Part shown: in pieces, positions 33,330-41,743 of the stretch
Layout: the number at the start of each line of letters is the position of its first letter
Numbering within the stretch: position 1 is the first letter of the stretch
From: Magnetococcales bacterium
Lineage (GTDB): Bacteria > Pseudomonadota > Magnetococcia > Magnetococcales > Magnetaquicoccaceae
Direction of reading: 5' to 3'
DNA length: 50,149 nucleotides
NCBI GenBank assembly: GCA_011089965.1
Contig: JAANAU010000027.1
Location: forward strand, 1 to 50,149
Translations under genes and position numbers: made by a program
The notes under the pieces: model-generated
Told to the model about the DNA's origin: nothing
Seen by the model: the letters and a program-made list of their open reading frames with translations, nothing else
Database searches by the model: none

Positions 33330-34203
33330 ATGACCTTCCACACCCACACATCGGATTCTCTTTACCATCGCTTCTTCGCCCACCCGGAGATGGTGATCGA
33401 TTTGCTGCGCGGTTTTCTGGATCCTGTCATCCTGGCCGAACTCGATTTGAACCATCTCCGACGGCACAATACCAAATTCACGGCCAAAAGAGGACAACGA
33501 CGACGCAGCGATGTGGTGTGGGAGATCCCCACCCGGCATGGCAGCAGCATCTTCATCCTGCTCATTCTGGAATTCCAGTCCGAAATCGATGCATGGATGG
33601 CCTTGCGTGTCGTTGTCTACTATCGGGCTGCTTTATCAGCAACTCGTGAACGAGCGCAAACTCAAAGCCTCCGATGGATTGCCGCCCCAACCAGAAATGC
33701 GCTATTACCTGATTGATGAAGGACGTTTTACAAAAGAAGCCCTCGAAGAGATGCCCTTTTTGACCGCCATACTCTTTCGCATGGAACATCCGGTCAGTCC
33801 GGAAGAGATCGTACGGGCAGGCGAGGATGTGGCGGCGTGGTTCAAAAACCATCCAGATGGGCCGCCAGTCAAACAGTTGTTCGTTGAACTCATCATGGCC
33901 GGATTGGAGCGTATGAAGGTGACGCCTCTGTCCACCATTCCAGACGATCTTCAGGAGGTGGTGATCATGTTGGCAGCACGTGTTGAGCAATGGGCGCAGG
34001 AGTATGAATGGAAAGGTCAACAAAAAGGCGAACAAATCGGCGAGGCCAAAATTCTGACCCGCCTACTCCAACGCCGTTTCGGTCCACTGCCCGACTGGGC
34101 GCAAGAACAGATCTCCAAGGCCGATTCCGGATTGCTGGAAACGTGGAGCATCCAGATTTTTGATGCCCAATCCCTGGAAGAGGTGTTCACAACGCGGGCA
34201 TAA
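33330..34203 (+). pseudogene. Rpn-family recombination-promoting nuclease/transposase-like gene, frameshifted
   Basis: The gene begins at ATG 33330 behind GGAGGAGATCC with the family start (TSDSLYHRFFAHPEMVIDLL, then RGFLDP) and continues in one frame to about 33620 (SIFILLILEFQSEIDAWMAL, RVVVY). The rest of the family sequence, beginning IGLLYQQLVNERKLK and ending with the typical coiled tail (EWKGQQKGEQIGEAKILTRL, LQRRFGPLP), is in a different frame up to 34203. Deleting one T near 33621 joins the two parts as VVYIGLLYQQL. These PD-(D/E)XK-like proteins (PDDEXK_2/Rpn) occur in variable numbers per genome. A single-base sequencing error is possible. Confidence 0.85.
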
Positions 34204-34411
34204 GAACAAAAAATATCTCTTTTCTTCGCATGGTGACAAGCAACAAGACAAACAATAACAAAATATTTTATTATATTTTTTTATAATAAAAGTAATAAAT
34301 ATATTATAAAAACAACGCATATCCAGCCATTTTTGATCAGCACTCAATCATATCTGAATATAAAAATATAGCAACCATTCATTCACGCAGATTTTACACA
34401 ACCATGACATT

Positions 34412-34429
34412 TTTTGACAATTGTCAAAA
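34412..34429. promoter_or_regulatory. 18-bp perfect palindrome, candidate FNR-like operator
   Basis: TTTTGACAATTGTCAAAA is perfectly self-complementary. Its core TTGAC-AATT-GTCAA matches the FNR/FixK arrangement (TTGAT-N4-ATCAA) except for one base per half site. It ends six bases before the -35 of the operon promoter, a position suited to an activator. The FNR-type regulator encoded 1.5 kb away is the obvious candidate. Confidence 0.6.
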
Positions 34430-34435
34430 TTTGAA

Positions 34436-34464
34436 TTGACAGATTCATACGTGAATGCTATCTT
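34436..34464 (+). promoter_or_regulatory. Sigma-70 promoter of the aa3 oxidase operon
   Basis: A consensus -35, TTGACA (34436-34441), is followed after exactly 17 bases by TATCTT (34459-34464). The spacer carries a second inverted repeat, ATTCA-TACG-TGAAT (34443-34456), that could hold a repressor. The transcript would have a 5' leader of about 90 bases before the first gene. Confidence 0.65.
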
Positions 34465-34562
34465 CACCAACTAAAAAATTGCCCGAAAAAGTTCCATCGG
34501 CTCTTCCACTGCCTGGAAACCGTATCCTGTTCGATTCATTAAAGAAACCAAGGAGATCATAG

Positions 34563-35339
34563 ATGGCGAATACCGCGTCCGCGCACGGTCACGCGCATGC
34601 CCATCACTGGGAAACCAGTGTGGCCCCCCTGCTGATTGTTATTGGGGTTCTGTTTCTGGTGGTATTTGGTTTTCTGAGCTGGTTCAGCTACAACAACATT
34701 CTGTGGACGCAGATCTGCGCGGGTATCGGCACCCCACTTCTTCTGGCCGGAATCGCCAAATGGACGGCTGAAGCCCTGACCCAAAAACCGGTGGTCGAAG
34801 GTCTGACCCCCATTGCTCTGCCCCTCTTCATCGTGTCGGAAGTCTTCATCTTCCTGGGACTGTTCACCTCCTACTGGACCATGCGCCTCTCCGCAGGCGA
34901 CAACTGGCCGCCAGCCGGAACCCCGACCGACATGAATCTGATTCTTCCGATCATCATGACCGTCATTCTGGTGACCTCCAGCTTCACCTATCATGTAGCC
35001 GAAGAGAAACTGGCCAAAAACGATATTGGCGGGGTGAGACTCTGGGTCTTCATCTCCATTGTCCTGGGTGCCATCTTTTTGGGCTGTACGGTCTATGAAT
35101 ATCAACACCTCTTCCATATGAACTTCAAACCCTCCACCAATGCCTACAGCACAGCGTTCTACTCGATCACCGGCTTTCATGCCTCCCATGTGCTGGTGGG
35201 TCTGGGTGCTTTCCTGACCGTGCTGATCGCTGCTTTGGCTGGCAAGACCAACAAATATCTCACCTTCTGCGTCGGACTCTACTGGCACTTCGTGGATGTG
35301 GTGTGGTTCTTTGTGGTCTCCCAGGTCTATTACTGGTAA
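34563..35339 (+). CDS. ctaE: Cytochrome c oxidase subunit III
   Basis: A 258-residue integral membrane protein with about seven helices. Typical subunit III segments are visible: PLFIVSEVFIFLGLFTSYWT, FYSITGFHASHVLVGLGAF and GLYWHFVDVVWFFVVSQVYY. The N-terminus is histidine-rich (AHGHAHAHHWE). A perfect AAGGAGAT site precedes the ATG. It is the first gene here, whereas subunit III usually follows subunits II and I. Confidence 0.94.
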   Translation: MANTASAHGHAHAHHWETSVAPLLIVIGVLFLVVFGFLSWFSYNNILWTQICAGIGTPLLLAGIAKWTAEALTQKPVVEGLTPIALPLFIVSEVFIFLGLFTSYWTMRLSAGDNWPPAGTPTDMNLILPIIMTVILVTSSFTYHVAEEKLAKNDIGGVRLWVFISIVLGAIFLGCTVYEYQHLFHMNFKPSTNAYSTAFYSITGFHASHVLVGLGAFLTVLIAALAGKTNKYLTFCVGLYWHFVDVVWFFVVSQVYYW

Positions 35340-35436
35340 CACACGGACCGGGTGTTGCAGCGGATTGCGATGGCCACATGCAGGCAATCCGCTCCACCCC
35401 GCATGCCGTTCCAAACGCACGACGATACGGGAGATC

Positions 35437-36282
35437 ATGGGGATGCGGCGATTGACGGGAGTGACGTTCCTTCTGCTCATATGGATGATTGCCACCCATG
35501 CATGGGCCATTTCCAAGCCCACGGAGAATTCCGATATTGATCCGTCCCTTTTTCGTATCGACGAACAGAAGTATCTTGGCGTTAAATTTGGCAACGAGGT
35601 AACGCTTCTGGACGAAAAAGGGGCACCTTTGGCGTTTGCCGATCTGCCGGGATTACCGTTTGTACTGGTGCCTGCCTACTATACCTGTGACGGAGCCTGC
35701 TTCAACGTCGGGGTTGCGTTGAAAGAGCTTCTGAAAGATGTCAAGGCTGTACAGGCAGGCAAGGGATTCAACGTGGTGTTTGTCTCTTTTGACAAAAACG
35801 ATACCACAGAAAGTCTGAACAAGTTTGTCCAGCAATTGGATCGTCCGGATGATCCGGTGCCTGGCTGGCGCTTTACCCGCTACCAGAACCCGGAAGCAAT
35901 CCAAACGGAGATGGGAAAGATCGGATACAAATTTTTCTGGTCTCCGCGTGACAAAACATTTTTCCACCCCACCCTGATCGTGATTTTGACCGCTGAAGGA
36001 CGGGTGGCGCGCTATCTGAATGTGTTGAATGTTACGCCCAAAGATGTCGAACTGGCGCTGCTGGAGGCCAAATCCAATCAGTTCCGCCCGTCGGAAACCT
36101 TGGATTACCTGGTAAGCCTCTGCTACAGCTATAATTTCAAGGAAGGACGCTACACCTTGAGCATCCCGGTATTCGTGGGGCTGGGGTCGTTCTTTTTGGG
36201 GATCGGTCTGCTGTTTGGATCATTGTGGATTTATCGGATTTATCATCGCAAGAACATTATGCAACGAGGAGAACATTCATGA
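35437..36282 (+). CDS. SCO1/SenC-family copper chaperone
   Basis: A 281-residue protein with a signal peptide (MGMRRLTGVTFLLLIWMIAT, cut near HAWA), a thioredoxin-like SCO domain with the copper-binding cysteines in YTCDGACFNVG and a downstream histidine in KTFFHPTLIVIL, and a C-terminal membrane helix (FVGLGSFFLGIGLLFGSLWI). SCO proteins insert CuA into subunit II of aa3 oxidase. The cysteines are spaced CxxxC as usual. It ends in a four-base overlap with the subunit II gene (ATGA). Start chosen by GGGAG upstream of ATG 35437. Confidence 0.92.
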   Translation: MGMRRLTGVTFLLLIWMIATHAWAISKPTENSDIDPSLFRIDEQKYLGVKFGNEVTLLDEKGAPLAFADLPGLPFVLVPAYYTCDGACFNVGVALKELLKDVKAVQAGKGFNVVFVSFDKNDTTESLNKFVQQLDRPDDPVPGWRFTRYQNPEAIQTEMGKIGYKFFWSPRDKTFFHPTLIVILTAEGRVARYLNVLNVTPKDVELALLEAKSNQFRPSETLDYLVSLCYSYNFKEGRYTLSIPVFVGLGSFFLGIGLLFGSLWIYRIYHRKNIMQRGEHS

Positions 36283-37004
36283 AACGGGCAGTTTCCGCGC
36301 TGGTCCTGACGGGCCTCGGAGTTGTGGCCGGTTTGGCCGAAGCCAAGGAAAAGGTGGCAATACCGGATCCGGCAGCAAGCTGGAATCAACTCTGGCACCA
36401 TGTGTTGCTGGATCTGTTCATCATCGGCATCATCTTTCTGGCCGCAGGCCTGTACTGGGTGTGGAAATACCGCGCCACCCGTCCCAACCAGATCGGTGAA
36501 GGCCCACAACTCACCAAGCTTGGAGCCATCGGCTTTGCCGTGGTACCGGCTTTCCTCTTCATGGCCGACGACTTCTTTCTGGCGGCCAAAGGGTGGACGG
36601 TCTGGAACGAATATCGCAACGTCCCCCGCAATGCCATGGAAGTCAAAGTGACCGGCAGTATGTGGAGCTGGAACTTCGAGTATGACAATGGCGTCTCCAC
36701 CACCTTCATGGTCGATTCCAAAGAGGGCGAAGGTCTCGTGGTGCCTGTTGGCAAACCCGTGGTGCTGCGCATGACCTCCACCGATGTGGTCCACTCCTTC
36801 TTCCTGCCCGATTACCGCGTCAAAGAGGATCTGATGCCGGGCCGGGTCACCTATCTCTGGTTCAACCCGATCAAAGAGGGAGAAACCCTCGCCACCTGCG
36901 CCGAATATTGCGGCAACCGCCACGCCTTCATGTGGACCAAGGTCAAGGTGGTTTCCCAGGCCGATTTCGACACCTGGCTGGCCAAACAAAAACAGGGTGC
37001 CTGA
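36279..37004 (+). CDS. ctaC: Cytochrome c oxidase subunit II
   Basis: A 241-residue CuA protein: an N-terminal signal, two membrane helices (about 40-62 and 82-104) and a cupredoxin domain. CuA ligands are complete: His 172 (STDVVHSFFLPDYRV), Cys 207, Glu 209, Cys 211, His 215 and Met 218 in CAEYCGNRHAFM. The aromatic electron-entry motif is MWSWNFEYDNG. There is no fused cytochrome c domain. The start overlaps the SCO gene by four bases. Confidence 0.95.
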   Translation: MKRAVSALVLTGLGVVAGLAEAKEKVAIPDPAASWNQLWHHVLLDLFIIGIIFLAAGLYWVWKYRATRPNQIGEGPQLTKLGAIGFAVVPAFLFMADDFFLAAKGWTVWNEYRNVPRNAMEVKVTGSMWSWNFEYDNGVSTTFMVDSKEGEGLVVPVGKPVVLRMTSTDVVHSFFLPDYRVKEDLMPGRVTYLWFNPIKEGETLATCAEYCGNRHAFMWTKVKVVSQADFDTWLAKQKQGA

Positions 37005-37069
37005 GGCTAATTGACCAATACGGTTGACCGTTAACAGAATATTCGGAAGAAAAAAGGGGACAGGATCGC

Positions 37070-38677
37070 ATGAGCACCGCATCGTCTGGCTTTAAATTGG
37101 GTGAATGGATATTCACAACCGACCACAAACGCATTGGCATCCTCTATCTGATCGGATCCATTGCCGCCTTTGCCGTGGCTGGCATCATGGCCTTGTTGAT
37201 TCGCATCGAACAGGCTGCACCCGGCCCCACCATCGTCTCCGACGCCTTTACCGGTGGCGATCAATACAATGTCTGGCTCTACTTCCATGGCGCAGCCATG
37301 ATTCTGGGCTTTCTGATCCCGGGTCTGACCGGTTTTGCCGCCAACTATCTGCTGCCTCTGATGATCGGTGCCAAGGATGTCGCCTTCCCGCGCATCAATG
37401 CATTGTCGGTCTGGCTGTTCTGGGCTGGCATTGTGGTGGCGCTGTTGACCTTCATCGTTCCGGACAAACCGGATGTGATGTGGACCGGCTATCCGCCCTA
37501 CTCCGTCACCACGGCAGGCAATACCGCGCTGTATGTCTTCACCGTCCATCTGATGGGCTTCTCCTCGATCCTGGCCGCCGTGAACTTTCTGGTCACCATC
37601 ATTTACATGCGCGCCCCGGGCATGGGTTGGAACCAACTCAACATGTTCGTCTGGTCCTGCTTCACTGCCCTGATCATCCAGTTGATCTTTGTGCCGGTGT
37701 TGGCGGCTGCCGTGACTTTGCTGCTCTTTGACCGCTATCTGGGCACCCACTTCTTTGATCCGGCCAATGGCGGTGACGTGCTGCTCTATCAGAACCTCTT
37801 CTGGTTCTACTCCCACCCGGCGGTCTATGTGATCTTTTTGCCAGCCATGGGCATCTTTTACGAAATCTTTGCCACCATGGCCAAAAACCCGATCTTCAAC
37901 TACAAGGCAGCCGTGTATGGCGGCATGTGCTGCATCGTGCTGATCTCCGGCGAAGTGTGGGTCCATCACCTCTACTACTCCGGCATGCCGGACTGGCTGC
38001 GGATCGGACAGATGGTCACCACGCTCCTGATCTCAGTCCCGGTGGGATTGATGACCATCTCGCTCTTTGGCACCCTGTACAAAGGGGCCATCACCTTCAA
38101 CATCCCCATGTATTATGGCACGGCATCCCTCTATCTGCTGCTGATCGGTGGCTTGACCGGAATTCCTTTGGCCATGACCGTCATGTCGGTCCATCTGGGT
38201 GAGACCTCCTTCACCCATGCCCACTTCCATTTCATCATGGGCATCTTTGCCACCTTCTCGGTCTTTGCTGCCGTAGACTTCTGGTTCCCGAAGATCACGG
38301 GCAAAATGTTGAACCCGGCGCAAGGCAAACTCGGATTCTGGCTGAATTTCATCGGCGTCAACATCACCTTCTGGCCCTTGTTCATCATCGGTGTGGAAGG
38401 GATGCCACGGCGCTATTGGGACTACTCCCAATTCCCGTCCCATTTTGCCGGCTATCACAAGGTGGCCACTCTCGGTGCCATCATCGTGGCCATCGGCATG
38501 ATCCTGACCATCAGCAACTGGATCATCAGCGCCATCAAGGGTGAAAAGGCTCCCGACAACCCCTGGGGATCCAACTCCCTGGAATGGACCCATACCGCCA
38601 CTCCTCCGGGTCCGGGCAACTTCCCGGCTCCGGTCACCGTGGATGCCACCTGGACACCCTACAGCTACAAACGCTAA
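37070..38677 (+). CDS. ctaD: Cytochrome c oxidase subunit I, A2-type
   Basis: A 535-residue haem-copper oxidase with about 12 helices. Ligands seen: His 73 in YFHGAAMILGFLIPG (low-spin haem), His 249 in YSHPAVY (CuB and cross-linked Tyr 253), the HH pair in WVHHLYYSGMP, and THAHFHFIMG near the end. In place of the A1-type GHPEVY, this protein has YSHPAVY (247-253): the D-channel glutamate is absent and the YS pair of A2-type oxidases is present. It is a proton-pumping oxygen reductase reducing O2 with electrons from CuA. Preceded by AAAAAAGGGGACAGG. Confidence 0.95.
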   Translation: MSTASSGFKLGEWIFTTDHKRIGILYLIGSIAAFAVAGIMALLIRIEQAAPGPTIVSDAFTGGDQYNVWLYFHGAAMILGFLIPGLTGFAANYLLPLMIGAKDVAFPRINALSVWLFWAGIVVALLTFIVPDKPDVMWTGYPPYSVTTAGNTALYVFTVHLMGFSSILAAVNFLVTIIYMRAPGMGWNQLNMFVWSCFTALIIQLIFVPVLAAAVTLLLFDRYLGTHFFDPANGGDVLLYQNLFWFYSHPAVYVIFLPAMGIFYEIFATMAKNPIFNYKAAVYGGMCCIVLISGEVWVHHLYYSGMPDWLRIGQMVTTLLISVPVGLMTISLFGTLYKGAITFNIPMYYGTASLYLLLIGGLTGIPLAMTVMSVHLGETSFTHAHFHFIMGIFATFSVFAAVDFWFPKITGKMLNPAQGKLGFWLNFIGVNITFWPLFIIGVEGMPRRYWDYSQFPSHFAGYHKVATLGAIIVAIGMILTISNWIISAIKGEKAPDNPWGSNSLEWTHTATPPGPGNFPAPVTVDATWTPYSYKR

Positions 38678-38685
38678 TCTGTCTG

Positions 38686-38716
38686 CCGGGGAGGGAACAA
38701 TCCGCACCCTCCCCGG
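38686..38716. other. GC-rich hairpin between ctaD and the next gene
   Basis: CCGGGGAGGG (38686-38695) and CCCTCCCCGG (38707-38716) form a perfect ten-base stem with an 11-base loop, nine bases after the ctaD stop. It lacks a uridine tract. It could stabilise the oxidase mRNA or reduce read-through to the following genes. Confidence 0.6.
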
Positions 38717-38748
38717 TTCATTCACCACCAGCCACGATACCTCCATCC

Positions 38749-38982
38749 ATGAATCCATCCAACCTGGAACCCAGAACCATCACACCCGAACTGCGCAAAC
38801 GGATGAATCGCGCTGGTATTTTCTTTTTTATTTTGGCTATTGTCTTGATCGGCTTTTTGACCCACAATTTCACGGAACAGTATGATCCAGCGCATCGGGC
38901 CATGAAAGATAAAGAGGCCGCCGAGGCCAAAGCCAAAGCAGCCGCAGACAAGGCGGCCAAGGCAACCAAACCAATCCCCTGA
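38749..38982 (+). CDS. Small membrane protein of the aa3 oxidase operon
   Basis: A 77-residue protein with one helix (AGIFFFILAIVLIGFLTHNF, about 23-42) and a charged alanine/lysine-rich tail (EAAEAKAKAAADKAAKATK). It lies between subunit I and ctaB, where a subunit IV or a COX11/CtaG gene is often found. It lacks the features of CtaG, so it is more likely a small accessory subunit. No ribosome binding site is strong here. Confidence 0.65.
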   Translation: MNPSNLEPRTITPELRKRMNRAGIFFFILAIVLIGFLTHNFTEQYDPAHRAMKDKEAAEAKAKAAADKAAKATKPIP

Positions 38983-39036
38983 TTCTTGACGCACCGTTCT
39001 CTCTTCAACCCGCGCTTTAGCAAGGCAGATCCGGCC

Positions 39037-39918
39037 ATGATGCTGACCTGGAATCAATATGTTGAACTGTGCAAACCCAAGATCGGCCTGATGATCGCTT
39101 TGACTGCCGTGGTTTCGCACATGGCCGTGGCTGAACAGTATCGTGCCTCAGCCATCCTGGCGCTGGCTTTTGCCATGATGTGCGGATCCGCCGGATCTGC
39201 CGTAGTCAATCACTTCTGGGATCGCGATATTGACCGCCGCATGGCACGCACGGCCAAGCGTCCGTTGGCCGCACTCCACGAGGCCCAACACCCCGAACGC
39301 ATCTTGTGGTTGGCTTTGTTGTTGACCGCCATTGGCATTGGTGTATTGATCTGGCTCTTCAATCCAGTGGCTGCCCTGCATCTGGCCCTGGGAACCTTTC
39401 TGTATGGGGTGGTCTACACCATCTGGTTGAAAAGACGCACCTGGCTGAACATCGTCATCGGAGGTTCTGCGGGGAGTTTTGCCGTATTGGCCGGGGCCAC
39501 CTCCGTGCATCCGGAACTCTATACCTTGCCGATCCTCATGGCCCTGGTGCTGTTCCTCTGGACCCCGTCCCACTTCTGGAGTCTGGCCATTTATCTCAAG
39601 GAGGAGTATCGACAGGTCGGCGTCCCCATGTTGCCGGTCGTGGTCGGTGAGCCTCTGACTGCACGGGTGATTCTGGGCAACACCGTATTGATGGTCGCCA
39701 TTTCGCTTCTGCCCTGGCTGATGCAAGAACTGGGCACCATCTATGCGGTCGGCGCACTGCTCTTTGGCATCGACTTCGTGCGTCTCAACCACGCTTTGGT
39801 CAAAGATCCCCACAACCGTCCACTGGCATGGAAGAACTTCATGGCCTCGATGCGTTATCTGGGCGGTTTGTTCCTGGCCATCCTGCTGGACAAAAACTGG
39901 TCGTCACTCGGATTCTGA
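39037..39918 (+). CDS. ctaB: Protohaem IX farnesyltransferase (haem O synthase)
   Basis: About 293 residues with some nine membrane helices; a UbiA-superfamily prenyltransferase that adds farnesyl to haem b to make haem O. The polyprenyl-diphosphate-binding motif NHFWDRDIDRRMARTAKRPL is present, as is the second conserved region WSLAIYLKEEYRQVGVPMLP. ATG 39037 is preferred (AAGGCAG upstream) over a TTG at 38986. No haem A synthase gene is present in the window. Confidence 0.94.
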   Translation: MMLTWNQYVELCKPKIGLMIALTAVVSHMAVAEQYRASAILALAFAMMCGSAGSAVVNHFWDRDIDRRMARTAKRPLAALHEAQHPERILWLALLLTAIGIGVLIWLFNPVAALHLALGTFLYGVVYTIWLKRRTWLNIVIGGSAGSFAVLAGATSVHPELYTLPILMALVLFLWTPSHFWSLAIYLKEEYRQVGVPMLPVVVGEPLTARVILGNTVLMVAISLLPWLMQELGTIYAVGALLFGIDFVRLNHALVKDPHNRPLAWKNFMASMRYLGGLFLAILLDKNWSSLGF

Positions 39919-39967
39919 GATCAGATCCCCGTATCTCGATGCCGGGTCATCATTGCTCCTCGGCCCT

Positions 39968-41101
39968 TCAATCCATATCAGCGTAGAAAAATCGACACGA
40001 TTGCAACTCAAAACCACGACCTGCTTTCCTGAGCGTCCCGGAACAACTGATCGTCTGCCCCTTGCCATGAGCATCGATAGCGATCTGATAATCCTGTTCA
40101 TCCAACAACATGGATATCTTACGTGGTTTTTCGTCAACAAACCCAAGAATCGTCACCCGACCTTTTCCCTGCCCCTCATGGCGTTCCAGTTTAACGACTG
40201 GACCTTGCAGATCACAATCCTCAAGCAGAGAATTTTCCCGTAACAAACGCCCTGCCTCGGCAATGACCGGCATTCTGTCTTCCTGAAACACCACCCTTGT
40301 CGGCATTTCCTGGACAACAGGACGATAGCGGGACCATGAGAATGAGATATCTACCCGTCTTGCATACTCACCAAGCCAACCTGCCAAACCCGTGATGGCC
40401 TCGCAAAGATTGGCGCTAACCCCTTCCGTAATGGCATCGTTGAAGGATTGAAGATCCTCGCTCACAGCTGCTTGTTCTGCAGCACGTTGCGTGGCATTCA
40501 AGGCACAGGCAAGCCTTCCAACCACCTGTCTGGGAAATGGTTCTTCCACTTCCAAAACGCCCTGCTGGCCAGATTTCAGTAGTGGGGCGACACGAGAATG
40601 AATGGTCAGAATGTGGCTGCCGCGTTCACTTTGACCAATACGCACCCCTTTCAGATAATCCATGGCCTGGATTGGCCTGCGGGTAGGAAGAACAGCCTTT
40701 GGTTGAATGGTCGAACAGGCTGCCGAAAGCATCATCTCTCTGGCTTGCTGAGCAATCTTCACGTGTTCGTCAATGGGTATATTGCCATCTGCCAGATCGG
40801 GAGCCACCAGCCGAACCCGGATCACGTCAACACCGGTAGCCAGCAGATCGTTAAAAATGATCAGTTGCGATCTTTGCTCCACCTCTTCCAACAATTGAAG
40901 CATTTCGCTCATTCGCAAGACATAATCCCGGTATTCCCGTTGCAGAGGCAGAAGAATCTCGTATGCATCGTCTTTGATCCAGACAGCCCATTTTCCTTCG
41001 GTGCTGCTTTGTTGGGTCCAGCCTGTGGAACGCAAATAGGCGGCAATTTCAAGCGGCTTGAGTTCCTTCATGAGGGCAGAATCGCGGAGCATGGCCTTCA
41101 T
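39968..41101 (-). CDS. Unknown protein paired with DUF4365 gene
   Basis: A 377-residue soluble protein that I do not recognise. Visible features: an N-terminal helical part (LKPLEIAAYLRSTGWTQQ), a central stretch of mixed strands (HILTIHSRVAPLLKSG, VLEVEEPFPRQVVGRLACAL), and a C-terminal beta-rich segment (RKISMLLDEQDYQIAIDAHG, ISCSGTLRKAGRGFELQSCR). The start overlaps the DUF4365 gene by four bases (ATGA), so both proteins are probably made together. DUF4365 proteins are nuclease-like, so this may be the partner or sensor of a two-component accessory or defence module; that is inference. Confidence 0.65.
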   Translation of the reverse strand: MKAMLRDSALMKELKPLEIAAYLRSTGWTQQSSTEGKWAVWIKDDAYEILLPLQREYRDYVLRMSEMLQLLEEVEQRSQLIIFNDLLATGVDVIRVRLVAPDLADGNIPIDEHVKIAQQAREMMLSAACSTIQPKAVLPTRRPIQAMDYLKGVRIGQSERGSHILTIHSRVAPLLKSGQQGVLEVEEPFPRQVVGRLACALNATQRAAEQAAVSEDLQSFNDAITEGVSANLCEAITGLAGWLGEYARRVDISFSWSRYRPVVQEMPTRVVFQEDRMPVIAEAGRLLRENSLLEDCDLQGPVVKLERHEGQGKGRVTILGFVDEKPRKISMLLDEQDYQIAIDAHGKGQTISCSGTLRKAGRGFELQSCRFFYADMD

Positions 41102-41598
41102 GGCATACCTCCTGTCCCGATACGGTTCATGATTGACTTCAAATGATCCACTGTAAAAATCTGACTTCTTGGAATATCAACTGTTTTATTTGTGGTATTG
41201 TTCACGGCTGATGCACCACGCAGGCTGACCCAGTATCCACAGTGACGCAACAGCAATTGATCTTCAGCAACCTCAGACCACTCCGCCACATCATCAGGTA
41301 CCCGTACCACGACCAGAACTCGTGGGACCATCACTTGCTCATCTCTGAGGTCATCATAATTTTTAATCTTGAGAGGAAAAGAAAACGTCTTGCCTTCATC
41401 GATGGCTGCGTTGGCGGTACACTTCAATTGAATGTCCAAACGCGGTGAACGCACCGTACCTTTGCCACCTCTGGCAGCGATGGTCAAGTCAACACTGTCA
41501 TCGTCCACTTCCGGGCGGCTTACACCAAAACCAGCGACTGCGGCCACAGCCCGGACATAAGCTTCACTGAATTTCTCCTTTTGAAGATTCAGATCCAT
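41098..41598 (-). CDS. DUF4365 domain protein, PD-(D/E)XK-like
   Basis: A 166-residue protein matching DUF4365. The core reads VDDDSVDLTIAARG followed by RLDIQLKCTAN, where Asp and the QLK triad resemble the PD-(D/E)XK nuclease site in its D...(E/Q)xK form. A central MVPRVLVVVRVPDD strand and LLLRHCGYWVSLRG follow. Start ATG 41598 has GAGG six bases upstream; an ATG three bases earlier is an alternative. It forms a translationally coupled pair with the next gene. The family is frequent in variable or defence-related regions, but its biological role is not established. Confidence 0.75.
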   Translation of the reverse strand: MDLNLQKEKFSEAYVRAVAAVAGFGVSRPEVDDDSVDLTIAARGGKGTVRSPRLDIQLKCTANAAIDEGKTFSFPLKIKNYDDLRDEQVMVPRVLVVVRVPDDVAEWSEVAEDQLLLRHCGYWVSLRGASAVNNTTNKTVDIPRSQIFTVDHLKSIMNRIGTGGMP

Positions 41599-41743
41599 CA
41601 TGCACCTCAACTGGATTTGATGTGAAATCTATAAAAATTTTCTTGATATTAACAAATGTTACATTTCAGACAACAAAAAACCACGACAACAATCAATATG
41701 TTTCGTTCTTGCTGTGTTTTTTATCAACTTGAACAAAAAGATA

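Larger units (their letters stand above)
34204..34562. other. AT-rich intergenic region before the aa3 oxidase operon
   Basis: 359 bases, strongly AT-rich, with no gene. It holds an A/T hairpin at 34266-34291 (TTTTATTATA, six Ts, TATAATAAAA), a perfect 18-bp palindrome and a promoter just upstream of the oxidase operon, listed separately. The change in composition at the end of the Rpn pseudogene is sharp. Confidence 0.7.

Noticed and set aside
38584-38748. Upstream extension of the small aa3-operon protein
   Set aside because: It overlaps the end of ctaD and a hairpin in another frame, with no ribosome binding site. The ATG at 38749 is a better start.
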